Below are positions 50,332-60,416 of a DNA stretch of 64,000 nt, piece by piece (within the stretch, counting starts at the first letter, position 1; each line of letters opens with the position of its first letter). The DNA is from Draconibacterium sp. (GTDB lineage Bacteria > Bacteroidota > Bacteroidia > Bacteroidales > Prolixibacteraceae). A program made the position numbers and the translations under genes. The notes beneath the pieces were generated by a model, which was not told the DNA's origin, ran no database searches, and saw nothing but the letters and a program-made list of their open reading frames with translations. The DNA lies in the NCBI GenBank assembly GCA_016705335.1, contig JADIYN010000013.1, forward strand, positions 124,001-188,000, given 5' to 3'.

Positions 50332-51996
50332 TCAATAACCTTGTAAATGAACGTTCTTCATTGACCTGCCTGACGGGTCGGCATTATTTTGAAATGAAGC
50401 ATCCCACGCAAGCGCCTCTGCAGTGCTGCAAGCTATTGATGGCACCGATGGTACACACATTGCCGCCTGATCTGATGGGAAATGTTCGCTAAAAATAGTG
50501 CGGTAATGGTATTCTTCCTTACTCATTGGCGGATTAATCGGGAAGCGGTATTTGGCATTTTTCATCATTTCATCAGAAACATTTTCGCTTGCAACTTTTT
50601 TCAAAGTGTCAATCCAGCCGTAACCAACTCCATCCGAAAACTGTTCTTTTTGTCTCCAGGCAATACTTTCAGGAATTTGATCTTCAAAAGCTTTTCGTAA
50701 AGGCCATTTTTCCATCCGGCCATTTTTTGCCATTTTTTCTTCAGGATTAAAACGCATGGCAACATCCATAAATTCCTTGTCGAGAAAAGGTACACGCCCT
50801 TCAACACCCCAGGCTGCAAGCGTTTTGTTGGCACGTAAACAGTCGTACAAATTCAGACGGCCAACTTTGCGAACACTCTCTTTATGAAACTCTTCGGCAT
50901 TTGGTGCTTTGTGAAAATAAAGGTAACCTCCAAATATTTCATCGGCACCTTCGCCCGATAATACCATCTTTATTCCCATCGATTTAATAAACCTCGCGAG
51001 CAAATACATTGGAGTAGATGCACGGATTGTAGTTACATCGTACGTCTCGATATGATAAATAACATCACGGATTGCATCGAGGCCTTCCTGAATTGTATAA
51101 TGAATTTCGTGGTGAATTGTGCCAATTTCAACGGCAGCTTTGCGGGCTGCAGCAAGATCTGGAGAACCATCCAAACCAATTGCAAAAGAATGCAACTGAG
51201 GCCACCAGGCTTCTTTTAGATCATTGTCCTCAACCCTTTTACCTGCAAATTTTTTGGCAAGTGCAGATGTAATTGTTGAATCAAGTCCACCCGACAGTAA
51301 AACACCATATGGAACGTCAGACATCAACTGGCGATGAACTGCAGCTTCAAGTGCAGTTTTCAAATCTTCGATATTTGCCGGATTGTTTTTAACATTTTCA
51401 TATTCTGTCCACTCTCTGTTATGCCAGCGTCTGATTTCGCCATCTTTACTATAATAATAATGAGCGGGTGGAAATTCCTCCATTTTTTTACAATGACCTT
51501 CAAGTGCTTTTAATTCAGAGGCGACATAATAATTCCCAAATTCGTCCCAGCCATGATAAAGTGGAATAATTCCAATATGGTCGCGGGCAATCAAAAATGC
51601 ATCTTCTTCTTCATCGTACAATGCAAAACCGAAAATACCGTTCATGTCATCAAGGAATTTTTCCTTTTTGTCGCGATACAGCGCCAGAATAACCTCGCAG
51701 TCTGAACCCGTTAAAAAATCATATTTACCTGCATATTGATTTCGTATTTCGCGGTGGTTGTAAATCTCGCCATTTACTGCTAAAACAAGTTTTTTGTCTT
51801 TGCTGTAAAGTGGCTGACCACCCGATTCAGGATCAACAATTGAAAGCCTTTCATGGGCCATAACAGCTTTATCTCCACAATAAATCCCTGACCAGTCCGG
51901 CCCGCGATGACGAATTTTCTTCGACATTTTCAAAACCTTCGGTCTCAACTCCTGCGCACTTGTCTTTAAATCGAAAACACAAACAATTCCACACAT
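50332..51996 (-). CDS. asnB: Asparagine synthase (glutamine-hydrolysing)
   Basis: Makes asparagine from aspartate, ATP and glutamine. The N-terminal glutaminase starts MCGIVCVFDLK with the catalytic Cys after Met removal and has HRGPDWSGIY and AVNGEIYNHREIRNQY. The synthetase half has the PP-loop VLLSGGLDSTITSALA and VLSGEGADEIFGGYLYFHKA. The C-terminal SIACSTAEALAWDASF is typical of the AsnB class. It has 554 residues and an intact frame. A perfect promoter lies upstream on the minus strand. Confidence 0.96.
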   Translation of the reverse strand: MCGIVCVFDLKTSAQELRPKVLKMSKKIRHRGPDWSGIYCGDKAVMAHERLSIVDPESGGQPLYSKDKKLVLAVNGEIYNHREIRNQYAGKYDFLTGSDCEVILALYRDKKEKFLDDMNGIFGFALYDEEEDAFLIARDHIGIIPLYHGWDEFGNYYVASELKALEGHCKKMEEFPPAHYYYSKDGEIRRWHNREWTEYENVKNNPANIEDLKTALEAAVHRQLMSDVPYGVLLSGGLDSTITSALAKKFAGKRVEDNDLKEAWWPQLHSFAIGLDGSPDLAAARKAAVEIGTIHHEIHYTIQEGLDAIRDVIYHIETYDVTTIRASTPMYLLARFIKSMGIKMVLSGEGADEIFGGYLYFHKAPNAEEFHKESVRKVGRLNLYDCLRANKTLAAWGVEGRVPFLDKEFMDVAMRFNPEEKMAKNGRMEKWPLRKAFEDQIPESIAWRQKEQFSDGVGYGWIDTLKKVASENVSDEMMKNAKYRFPINPPMSKEEYHYRTIFSEHFPSDQAAMCVPSVPSIACSTAEALAWDASFQNNADPSGRSMKNVHLQGY

Positions 51997-52042
51997 ATCT
52001 TATAATTATATTCTTTTAAATTCTGATTGAATAAATGTGCGA

Positions 52043-52073
52043 CAAAAATAATCAAGATGCTCATACTTGCAAA
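52043..52073 (-). promoter_or_regulatory. Consensus promoter of asnB
   Basis: Read on the minus strand: TTTG (52073-52070), 19 bases, TATTTTTG (52050-52043). This fits TTTG-N19-TAnnTTTG exactly. Initiation near 52037 leaves about 40 bases of leader before the asnB ATG. The remaining intergenic DNA to 52478 is AT-rich and I see no gene in it. Confidence 0.7.
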
Positions 52074-52478
52074 TATATTCTGACATATTTCTATTATTAA
52101 TAAATTTTACATTACAATAAACAATCAATTTTCATAATTTACAATCATTTGTCAAATGATAGTATTTTTAGTCACCCTTGTTTTTTATACCCCTAAAAAA
52201 TAATTTTTGCCTTTTATAAGAATTGTCCCCCGTTAAAAAATCAACCTCATTTTAAAAACCAGCATTTTTTTTAATTAAAAACTTAAAAAATGAATATTTG
52301 AAAAAAATAAAAATTATTTGGTGAAAGTTTTAAGAAAATCCAATTTTAAAAAAATTGCTCAAAAAGATTACCTTTCCTTAAATCTTTCAATGTTGAAAAA
52401 TCGCAAACTTCAACCCGAATATTTATCCATTTGTTTCTTATTTTAGCCAAATATCAACAAAAACGCTAATCACTTTGT

Positions 52479-54403
52479 ATGCTAATTGATTCGACTAAAA
52501 ATATCGGGGAAAAAACCATGGACGGCAAATCGATGAATATTACAGAAGATCTCATTTCTAAGTTAAAAGAAATCATCCCGGGCGTTTTTTCTGAAAACAA
52601 ACTAAATATTGATCAACTTCAAAGGCTACTTGGAGAAAATGTCGATGATAGTTCTGAACGTTTTCAACTTTCATGGGCAGGAAAAAATGAGGCATACAGA
52701 ACATTGCAAACACCAAGCACCAGTACATTGTGTCCAGACTTAAAACTTTCAGTGAATTGGGAAACTACTAAAAACCTGTTTATTGAAGGAGAAAACCTTG
52801 AAGTTATAAAAGTCTTGCAAAAGTCTTACTTCGGAAAAATTAAAATGATAACAATCGACCCGCCATACAACACAGGTAACGATAGTTTTATTTATCCCGA
52901 TAAATTCTCAGAAACAAAAGCTGAATATTTAAAAAGACTTGGAGACAAAGATGCGGCAGGTTATCTGACAAAAGAGGGTTTGTTCAAAACCAACAAAAAA
53001 GAAAGTGGCCATTTTCATTCCAATTGGTTGTCGATGATGCTTCCCCGTTTATTTATTGCAAGAAACCTGCTTAGAGAAGACGGAGTACTTTTGTGTCAAT
53101 TGATGATAATGAGGCATATACACTAAAACTTCTGCTTGATGAAATCTTTGGCGAGGAAAATTTTCTTGCAATATTATCTGGAACTCAACCAAATCAGTAA
53201 CCAACACTGCCCTGCTTTCGGTTAGCCACACCCACAACCTTGTTTATTTTAAGAATTTGGAATATCACAGAAAAACAGGTTTGAATTCAGGTTGCCCGAC
53301 ACTCCTGCAGGTTTCGAAAATCCTGACAATGATCCTCGGGGCCCCTGGAAAGCAGACCCATTTCAGGTAGAAGGTGAACGACCAAATCAGTTGTATAAAA
53401 TAACCAATCCAAAAACCGGTAATGAGTATGTTCCAAATCCAGGATGCAGCTGGAAAAATGATTACAATAAATTTCAGGAATTATTGGCCGATAACAGGAT
53501 AGTGTTTGGCTCGACAGGTGAAGCTGGCCCGCAGCGAAAAAGATTTTGGTCGGAAGCACAGGAAAGAGGCAGGGTTGCCAAATCGTTGTGGATTGATATT
53601 GATACTACTTCAAATGCCACTTCATATTTGGAATCGTTGGTTGGCAAGAAAGTCTTTACGAATCCAAAACCTGTTGATTTGATACAGCGGTTTATTCAGC
53701 TGGGAACGTACAATGAAAATGATATTGTGCTTGATTTTTTTGGCGGATCGGGTACAACGGCCGAAGCAGTTCTCAAACAAAATCTTGCTGACAATAAGAA
53801 ACGCTCATTCATTTTCGTAACCCTTCCTGAAATTATAGATGAAACTACCCAGGCAGGAAAAAATGCAAAATCACTCGGCTGTGAAACCATTTCAGATGTT
53901 GCCCGGCTGAGAATTGTAAAAGCAATTGAAAAAATTAAGAATGAAAATAATTCGGCAAAAAAGTAAATAAAGAAACTGAGCTTTCTGAAACAGGACTTAG
54001 GTTTTAAATTCTTTTCCTGCATTCCTTCCAACTTCAAAATTTGGAGAAGTGATGAAATTGAAAATAAAGCCGATTTGTTAAAGCAACTTTCATTTTTTGA
54101 CAAAGCAGAAAAAGATGGCGCCAAAGAGCTGGATTTGGTTTACGAAATCATTATAAAAAATGGACTGGATCTGAATTCAAGGATGGACAGAATTGAAATT
54201 GGAGAAATAAATTTTTACAGTATCAATTCATTTTCGCTTATGATTGCAACAAGCGGAATGAACATTGAAAGCGCCAAACAACTTCTTAAATTTCAACCAA
54301 ATACAATTATTTGTCTCGATTCAATCTTTAAAAACCAGGATAGTATAAAACCAACATCCACCTCATTTTTGAAGACTCCGGCATAACTTTTAAAACCATT
54401 TAA
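52479..54403 (+). CDS. mod: Type III restriction-modification methyltransferase (Mod), multiple frameshifts
   Basis: Adenine N6-methyltransferase and recognition subunit of a type III system. The catalytic motif IV is ITIDPPYNTGNDSFIYPDKF, and the SAM-binding motif I lies late (VLDFFGGSGTTAEAVL), the order of beta-class enzymes. Between them are the recognition region and the family stretch NPDNDPRGPWKADPF. The C-terminal segment (LSFFDKAEKDGAKELDLVYE to IFEDSGITFKTI) is the usual Mod tail. Frame changes occur near 53092, 53165-53200, 53287, 53975-54010 and 54350, all in or near base runs. Start could be 52479 or the ATG at 52518, which has a GGGGAAAA ahead of it. Three genes follow on the same strand. 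Confidence 0.9.
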
Positions 54404-54405
54404 CA

Positions 54406-54819
54406 ATGCCGAAAGGATCAAAACCAATTAGAAAAACTGATGATAGTGCAATGTCACTTCTATTTGATATACTTGGTGACGGAGCTTCGAAAATTACAGA
54501 TATCGACAGTTATTACTTCCTAAAAAACAAGTATATATTTTTGGAGTTTATGAAAGTTGAAACGGATATTGAAAACTTCGAACCAAATGCATATTGGCAA
54601 ATTCTGAAACATAAAATTGGATTTGTCTGGGAATTTGTTTCGAAAGCCGAAGGGATTTTATGGCTAATCGCATACAATCCCGGGAAATCTGTGTTCAAAC
54701 TATTTAAAGTATTTTCGGCTGATCAGGAAAGTATAACTTTTTCGAAAAAACTGAACTTTAGTTTTGATGAGTTTAAAACATGGTTTCAATTGCTAAATAC
54801 CGAAGTGCTAAAAAGTTAA
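54406..54819 (+). CDS. Unknown PD-(D/E)XK-like protein A inside the type III RM operon
   Basis: Intact 137-residue frame starting two bases after the mod stop and ending three bases before the next gene, so it belongs to the operon. I recognise no named family. What is visible: after DILGDGASK there is DIDSYYF, then a hydrophobic strand ending in IFLEFMKVE, then EPNAYWQILKHK and later GILWLIAYN, with a C-terminal NFSFDEFKTWFQLLN. The order Asp-x-Asp ... Glu-(x)n-Lys on adjacent strands resembles a PD-(D/E)XK nuclease core, but spacing is not classical. It is clearly paralogous to the next gene. A nuclease, nuclease inhibitor or Mod/Res partner role is conjecture. Confidence 0.7.
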   Translation: MPKGSKPIRKTDDSAMSLLFDILGDGASKITDIDSYYFLKNKYIFLEFMKVETDIENFEPNAYWQILKHKIGFVWEFVSKAEGILWLIAYNPGKSVFKLFKVFSADQESITFSKKLNFSFDEFKTWFQLLNTEVLKS

Positions 54820-54822
54820 CCG

Positions 54823-55251
54823 ATGTCAGAAAACGAAGCAGTAAAATTTGACGATGAGGTAAAAGCTTTGATAATTGAGGCTTTAGGCGGAAATAAAACC
54901 GGTGGCGGAGACATTGATGCTTTGTTCAAAACAAAAGATGGTTTTGTTATTATCGAGTTTTTGCGATGTATAAAAGTCAGACCTTTTGAAAGTCATCCAA
55001 ACAGATATTGGGATTATAGTTTGTCAAAAACCGGAAACAAATACAAGTTTATTGCCTTGTGGAATATTGCGAAAAAAACAGGGAGCAGGCTAATTCTTGT
55101 CAATTATGAAGATAGCAGGGAGCAATTCAAAACAATAGAAGTAAATGGACTGAGCGACTCAAATAAGATTTATGACGAGATTTCAACTGAAATGAACTTT
55201 GAGCAATTTAAAATGTGGTTTAAGAATCTGACTGGTTACAGTGAAAGATAA
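54823..55251 (+). CDS. Unknown PD-(D/E)XK-like protein B inside the type III RM operon
   Basis: Intact 142-residue frame, paralogue of the preceding gene. Shared landmarks in the same order: EALGGNKTGGGDIDALF, the strand FVIIEFLRC, then HPNRYWDYSLSK, KYKFIALWNIAKK, SRLILVNYED, and the C-terminal MNFEQFKMWFKNL. The DID...IIEF pair is stronger here than in protein A and fits a nuclease-like metal site, although Lys is replaced by Arg. Res begins 7 bp downstream. Neither protein is part of the usual two-gene mod-res unit. Function unknown; tight packing in the operon implies a role with the restriction system. Confidence 0.7.
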   Translation: MSENEAVKFDDEVKALIIEALGGNKTGGGDIDALFKTKDGFVIIEFLRCIKVRPFESHPNRYWDYSLSKTGNKYKFIALWNIAKKTGSRLILVNYEDSREQFKTIEVNGLSDSNKIYDEISTEMNFEQFKMWFKNLTGYSER

Positions 55252-55257
55252 AAGTCA

Positions 55258-58014
55258 ATGAAATTACAATTCGATAAAAACCAGGAATATCAGTTAAAAG
55301 CTATACAGTCGGTTATTGATTTGTTTGATGGCCAGCCGGTTATATATTCAGATTTTGAATTATCTGTTGATGATAAAAATAATGGAAGCATTCAGTTCAA
55401 CGATGCCGGTGTTGGCAACAAACTTGTACTTACACAAGATGAATTGCTAATCAACCTAAACAAAGTTCAAATAGAAAACGAACTTCGGGATGATGAAATT
55501 TCAACAGCCATCGAAAAACTTTGGTATAATGAAGACACGGTTAAAGGGAAAATACCCGGAAAATCAATTACTACAGATTTCCCAAACTATTCGCTTGAGA
55601 TGGAAACAGGCACAGGAAAAACTTATGTTTATCTCCGCTCGATTTATGAGTTGAGCAAAGTTTATGGTTTTAAAAAGTTTGTTATTGTTGTACCGTCAGT
55701 TGCAATTCGCGAAGGAGTTGTTAAAAGCCTTCAAATTACGTTCGACCATTTTCAGGAGATCTACGAAAAACAACCAACCGAATTCAAGGTTTACGATTCA
55801 TTCCGCATCACCGAACTGGACAAATTTGCTAAAAGTAACACTGTTCAGATTCTTGTAATAAATATCGATTCGTTTGCAAAAGATGCCAATGTTATCAACC
55901 AGTTGCGCGAAACAGGTATAAAACCAATCGAGTATATCCAGAAATCAAATCCTATTGTAATAATTGATGAACCGCAAAATATGGAAACTGATATACGAAA
56001 GCGGGCGATTTCTAATTTAAATCCACTTTTCACTTTGAGATTTTCGGCTACACACAAAAACCTTTATAATCTTGTTTACAAACTCGACCCTGTAAAAGCC
56101 TACGAACTTGGTTTTGGTAAAACAAATCGAAGTCGATTCAGTAGTTACAAAAACGAAAACCCGGCGCCTTTATCAGTGTCGATAGTTTTAGAATGGCTAA
56201 AAATTCAGTTTCCGCCAAAATCACAATTTTTGTAAATGAAAAAGGTGGCGTTTATAAAAAACAATTCACGGCAAAAGTGGGCGATGATTTATATGTGTTT
56301 TCAAAAAACCGTGACATTTACAGCGGGGGTTATATCATAAACGAAATAAATACGAAAAACCAATTCATTGAATTTTCGAACGGACAGGTAGTGTATCGGG
56401 GTCAGGCAGTTGGGGGACTTACCGACCATATTTTACGTGAAATGGTGGATGCAACAATTGAAAACCATTTCAAAAAGGAAAAAGAATTAAAAGGCAAAGG
56501 GATAAAAGTATTGTCCATTTTTTGTTGACAGAGTTGCGAATTATCGTCAATATGATGATTTGGGAAATCCGAATCAAGGAAAATTTGCGGCATGGTTTGA
56601 AAAAAGCTACACCAAATGGCAAAATATGCCTGCCTATAAAGGCCTGCTTACATATGAAGCAAAAGATGTTCATGATGGTTATTTTAGTCAGGATAAATCG
56701 GGAAAGCTAAAAGATTCAAAAGAAACAAATTCAACAAAAGCAGATGACGACACTTTCAATTTAATCATGCGCGATAAAGAGCGGTTGCTTGATGAAAAAG
56801 TTCCGTTACGTTTTATTTTCAGCCATTCTGCTTTGCGTGAAGGTTGGGACAATCCGAATGTATTTCAAATTTGCACATTGAATGAAACCCGGTCGGAAGT
56901 AAAAAAGCGACAGGAAATCGGAAGAGGACTGCGCTTGTGTGTCGATCAAACGGGTGCCCGAAACATTGATCGTTCAGTAAACCGATTGACAGTTATTGCC
57001 AATGAAGCTTATGAATCGTTTTCAAAATCGCTGCAAAAAGAAATCGAAGATGATTGTGGGGTAAAATTTGAAGGCAGAATTAAAAATGCCCGTGCAAGAA
57101 CCAGGATTTTGCTTAAAAACAAATGGATGGAAGATGAACTTTTCCTTGAGATTTGGGAAAAAATTCGAACCAAAACGGAATATAAAGTCAATTTCAGCAC
57201 TTCTGAACTTATTGAAAAATGTGTGGAGGCTTTAAAAAATATGCCAAAAATTGAGCGACCCGTAATTTACAGGGAAAAGAATTTGGCCGGATTCATGCGC
57301 GATTCCAGTGGAAAACTCCTTGAATTAAGAGGTGAACTGAAAAGCTCAAAAGAAAAAATAGTTGAAGATGCCAAATATGATATTCCTGATTTCATCGCCT
57401 ATATTCAATCAAAAACTGAACTAACCCGCGACACAATTACCCAAATTATGCTGAAGTCAAACCGACTTGACGAAATATTCAATAACCCGCAGCTTTTTAT
57501 GGACAATGTGGTGCATTTGATAAAACATGAATTGGAACGGATTAAGATTAAAAACATTCAATACGAAAAGGTTGACGGGCAGTATTATGATATTGAAATT
57601 TTTGAATCCGGTGAAACGGATCAATATCTTGAGAACCTGATAGAAGTTAAAAATCAGACAAAAACACTTTACAACTATATTGAAATCGATGCATTAAACC
57701 CATATGAAAAACAATTTGCCCTTGATTGTGAAAAACGAAACGATATTCTTTATTATATAAAGTTGCCACGAACTTTTGTTGTGAAAACCCCTGCAGGTGC
57801 ATATAAACCGGATTGGGTTTTAATTAAAAAAACTAATGATGGGACAACCAAAAATTACTTTGTTGCCGAAACCAAAGACCCAAAAGCTTTTAAAGACAAA
57901 ACTTTACTCAGAGAAAGCGAACGCATGAAAATTACCTGTGCTGAAAAACATTTTGAAGCAGTTGAAAATGTACATTATCAAATTGTAAGTTCGGTTGACA
58001 ATTTAAAAGTGTAA
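55258..58014 (+). CDS. res: Type III restriction endonuclease subunit (Res), multiple frameshifts
   Basis: Superfamily 2 helicase/translocase plus nuclease. Motif I is LEMETGTGKTYVYLRSIYEL, followed by FVIVVPSVAIREGVVKSL. Motif II is VIIDEPQNMETD (the DEPQ variant usual in type III enzymes) and motif III LRFSATHKNL. The C-terminal helicase part has FSHSALREGWDNPNVFQICT and QEIGRGLRLCVDQ. The endonuclease has PDWVLIKK and NYFVAETKDPKAF, a full PD-(D/E)XK site. Frames change several times between 56105 and 56215 and again near 56522; correct joining gives FISVDSFRMAKNSVSAKIT and FVDRVANYRQYDDLGN. All catalytic motifs survive, so function is plausible if the breaks are errors. Confidence 0.92.
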
Positions 58015-58189
58015 TTAGTTTTTGTGTAAATAAGGTGGATTCCATCAACTTAAAATTCGAAATCCTACTATAAGCTAAACCTGAATTTACAAACTTTCTG
58101 TAAAATTTCGGGATACATTAACCAACCTGCCGGCAACTAAAAATGAACTAAGGAGAGTTTGTGTGCTTATGTGAATTGTATATAAATAG

Positions 58190-58226
58190 AAAAGGGTTTC
58201 AGAAACTTATATTCTTAAACCCTTTT
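58190..58226. terminator. Hairpin between res and tRNA-Met
   Basis: AAAAGGGTTT (58190-58199) and AAACCCTTTT (58217-58226) with a 17-base loop, followed by a T-rich run on the plus strand. It lies between convergent transcripts and can serve both. The rest of 58015-58189 has no coding signal. Confidence 0.65.
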
Positions 58227-58234
58227 ATTTTTTG

Positions 58235-58308
58235 TAGCGAGAGCGAGACTTGAACTCGCGACCTCGTGATTATGAATCACGCGCTCTAACCAGCTGAGCT
58301 ACCTCGCC
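58235..58308 (-). tRNA. tRNA-Met (CAT anticodon)
   Basis: Cloverleaf on the minus strand, 74 nt. The acceptor GGCGAGG pairs with TCTCGCT (two G-T pairs). The D arm starts GCTC. The anticodon loop TTCATAA has anticodon CAT at 58274-58272, and the T arm is GCGAG-TTCAAGT-CTCGC. The discriminator is A and CCA is not encoded. CAT could be elongator Met or lysidine-modified Ile; identity elements cannot be decided with certainty. Confidence 0.93.
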
Positions 58309-58479
58309 AAATCCTTTTATTTTAGCGGTGCAAATATAGTATTAATTTTTATTTAGCTTAATTTTTCAATTAAAATTTGCCCGTCAATAAAATATGAATG
58401 AATTTACAGGTTGTTTGTTACAATCAGAATATATATATTGGCAAAAAATCGCATAAATGACTGACATGATAATGTAAAA

Positions 58480-58740
58480 GTGAAAGGGAAGAAATACACT
58501 TTTGTTTGGGAAGACACAGAACAAACCGCTGAAATGACTTTGCACAAGGAAAACAAGCTGGTCAGATTTTCGTGGATTGAAGAAAAAGAAAGTTATTTTG
58601 AATTCAGAATTACACAGGATGAATTAACCAACGATGTTTCGCTTATAATTGTCGATTTTGCAGATGACAACGATTACGAAGAGGTAAAAGGTTTGTGGGA
58701 CACCCAGGTTGCCGATCTGAAACATATTCTGGGGTCATAA
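58480..58740 (+). CDS. START-like domain protein, N-terminally truncated or frameshifted
   Basis: 86 residues matching the C-terminal two-thirds of a small START/AHA1-like protein found beside LptF/G permeases in Bacteroidota: KKYTFVWEDTEQTAEMTLHK, FRITQDELTNDVSLIIVDFA, and the ending LWDTQVADLKHILGS. Normal members have about 40 more residues at the N-terminus, including a segment like LSEWFADNV. Upstream of the GTG at 58480 the bases resemble that stretch only loosely and carry stops, so the start is damaged or mis-sequenced. Hydrophobic ligand binding is the fold's general role. Confidence 0.75.
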   Translation: MKGKKYTFVWEDTEQTAEMTLHKENKLVRFSWIEEKESYFEFRITQDELTNDVSLIIVDFADDNDYEEVKGLWDTQVADLKHILGS

Positions 58741-58837
58741 TCCAGTTTATTCAATTTCAAATCCCTCGTTTCATCTTTATTACATTAATTCAAAAGTATC
58801 TTAACCTTTTTTTACTTTCGATATTACCAAAATAACT

Positions 58838-58845
58838 TAGTTTTG
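58838..58845 (+). promoter_or_regulatory. -7 element upstream of the LptF/G permease gene
   Basis: TAGTTTTG, 28 bp before the ATG, fits TAnnTTTG. The matching -33 region has only a weak TTTC. Confidence 0.4.
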
Positions 58846-58873
58846 CACATGTTTCAATATTGAAAACATTAGC

Positions 58874-60343
58874 ATGAAGCGCTTGCACCTGTATGTTATT
58901 AAATCTTTTCTGGGGCCATTTTTTATGACCTTCTTTATTGTCGTATTTGTTTTGCTCATGCAATTTTTATGGCGATATGTTGGCGATTTGGTTGGCAAGG
59001 GATTGGATTTAAATGTTTTGGGTGAAATGCTTTTTTATGCATCTTTTGGTGTTTTACCTTATGCTTTTCCTCTCGCCATGTTGCTGGCATCCATCATGAC
59101 TTTTGGTTCTCTTGGCGAAAACTACGAATTGGTTGCCATGAAATCAGCAGGTATTTCACTTTTCAGGATAATGCGGCCGTTGATTGTTATTGCAGCTATT
59201 ATTTCAGCGCTTGCATTTTATGTATCAAACAATATTTTGCCAAAAACAAACCTGAAATTTACAACACTGATGGTAAGTGTAAAACAACAGCGACCTGAGT
59301 TAGTACTTCAGGAAGGTATTTTTACCAATGAAATTGACGGATACAGCATTAAAGTTGGCCACAAAGACAAAAAAACCAATGTTTTATACGATTTGCTTAT
59401 TTACGATCATACCCAAAATAAAACAAACGAAAGTGTAACTGTTGCCGACTCTGGTTTTCTTAAAATCACAGAAGACAAACAATATATGGTCCTCAATTTA
59501 TACAACGGCATAAATTACTCCGAAGAACAATCGGATAGAAAAGATATTAATAAACGGCCATTCAGGCGCGATAAGTTTGAAGAACAAACAATAAGGGTTA
59601 AGGTAAACAATTTTGAATTTAACCGCCGTGATGAAGGTATTTATAAAAATATGTACCGCATGTTGACAATAAATCAGCTTAGTTTGATGCTGGATACTTT
59701 GGATGAGAAATTTTTATGAACAGGTCGGGGTTATATGATTCAAATTGATATAAACCCAACAATTTCGCGCCATGTATTCAATTTAACGATGTTGAATGAC
59801 TCATTAAAACAAAAAGAAACAAACAAACCCGATTCAATTTTTGTATTTGATGACTATTTTAACGGCATTGATAAATGGGTAAAAGCTGAAATTGCAATGA
59901 CAGCCCTTGACAAAGCAAGAAGTAACATGCAAAATTTGAATTTGTATCAGGGACAAATAACAGAAAGAAAAAGACATATCAACAAATATGATATGGAGCG
60001 GCACCGAAAATTTACACTTTCTGTAGCTGTTTTTATATTCTTTTTTGTAGGCGCACCGCTTGGCGCAATTATAAGGAAAGGAGGTTTGGGAATGCCTGTT
60101 GTTGTTTCTATACTTTTGTTTATTGCCTATTATATAGTTTCGATGACAGGTGAAAAATCGGCCCGTGAAGATGTTTGGCAAATGGTTACCGGAATGTGGT
60201 TTTCTACTTTAATATTTTTCCCTGTTGGTGTTTGGTTATCGTACATGGCTGGCACCGATTCGGCAATCATGTCATCCGAGGCTTATATAAAATTATTGAA
60301 TAAAATTGGGATAAGAGGTTGGTTTAAAAAATCGGAAAAGTAA
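58874..60343 (+). CDS. LptF/LptG-family lipopolysaccharide permease (two frameshifts)
   Basis: Inner-membrane permease of the YjgP/YjgQ family that extracts lipopolysaccharide for transport to the outer membrane. The start MKRLHLYVIKSFLGPFFMTF, the TM loop PYAFPLAMLLASIMTFGSLG and NYELVAMKSAGISLFRIM are diagnostic. A periplasmic beta-jellyroll (GYSIKVGHKDKKTNVLYDLL) follows, then three C-terminal helices (FFFVGAPLGAIIRKGGLGMP). Two compensating indels near 59715 and 59725 split the frame; joining gives LDEKFYEQVGGYMIQIDI. Bacteroidota often have one long form of this protein. It precedes two glycosyltransferase genes, which fits an envelope locus. Confidence 0.92.
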
Positions 60344-60416
60344 TTTCGAAATAAACGGTGTTCTTAAGACAATAGTTAAAAAACCAGAGTTAAATAAAAT
60401 TTGAATTGTAAAACAA

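Noticed and set aside
58015..58480. Attachment site at tRNA-Met for an integrated element
   Set aside because: No integrase, no direct repeat of the tRNA 3' end and no transfer genes were found around it.
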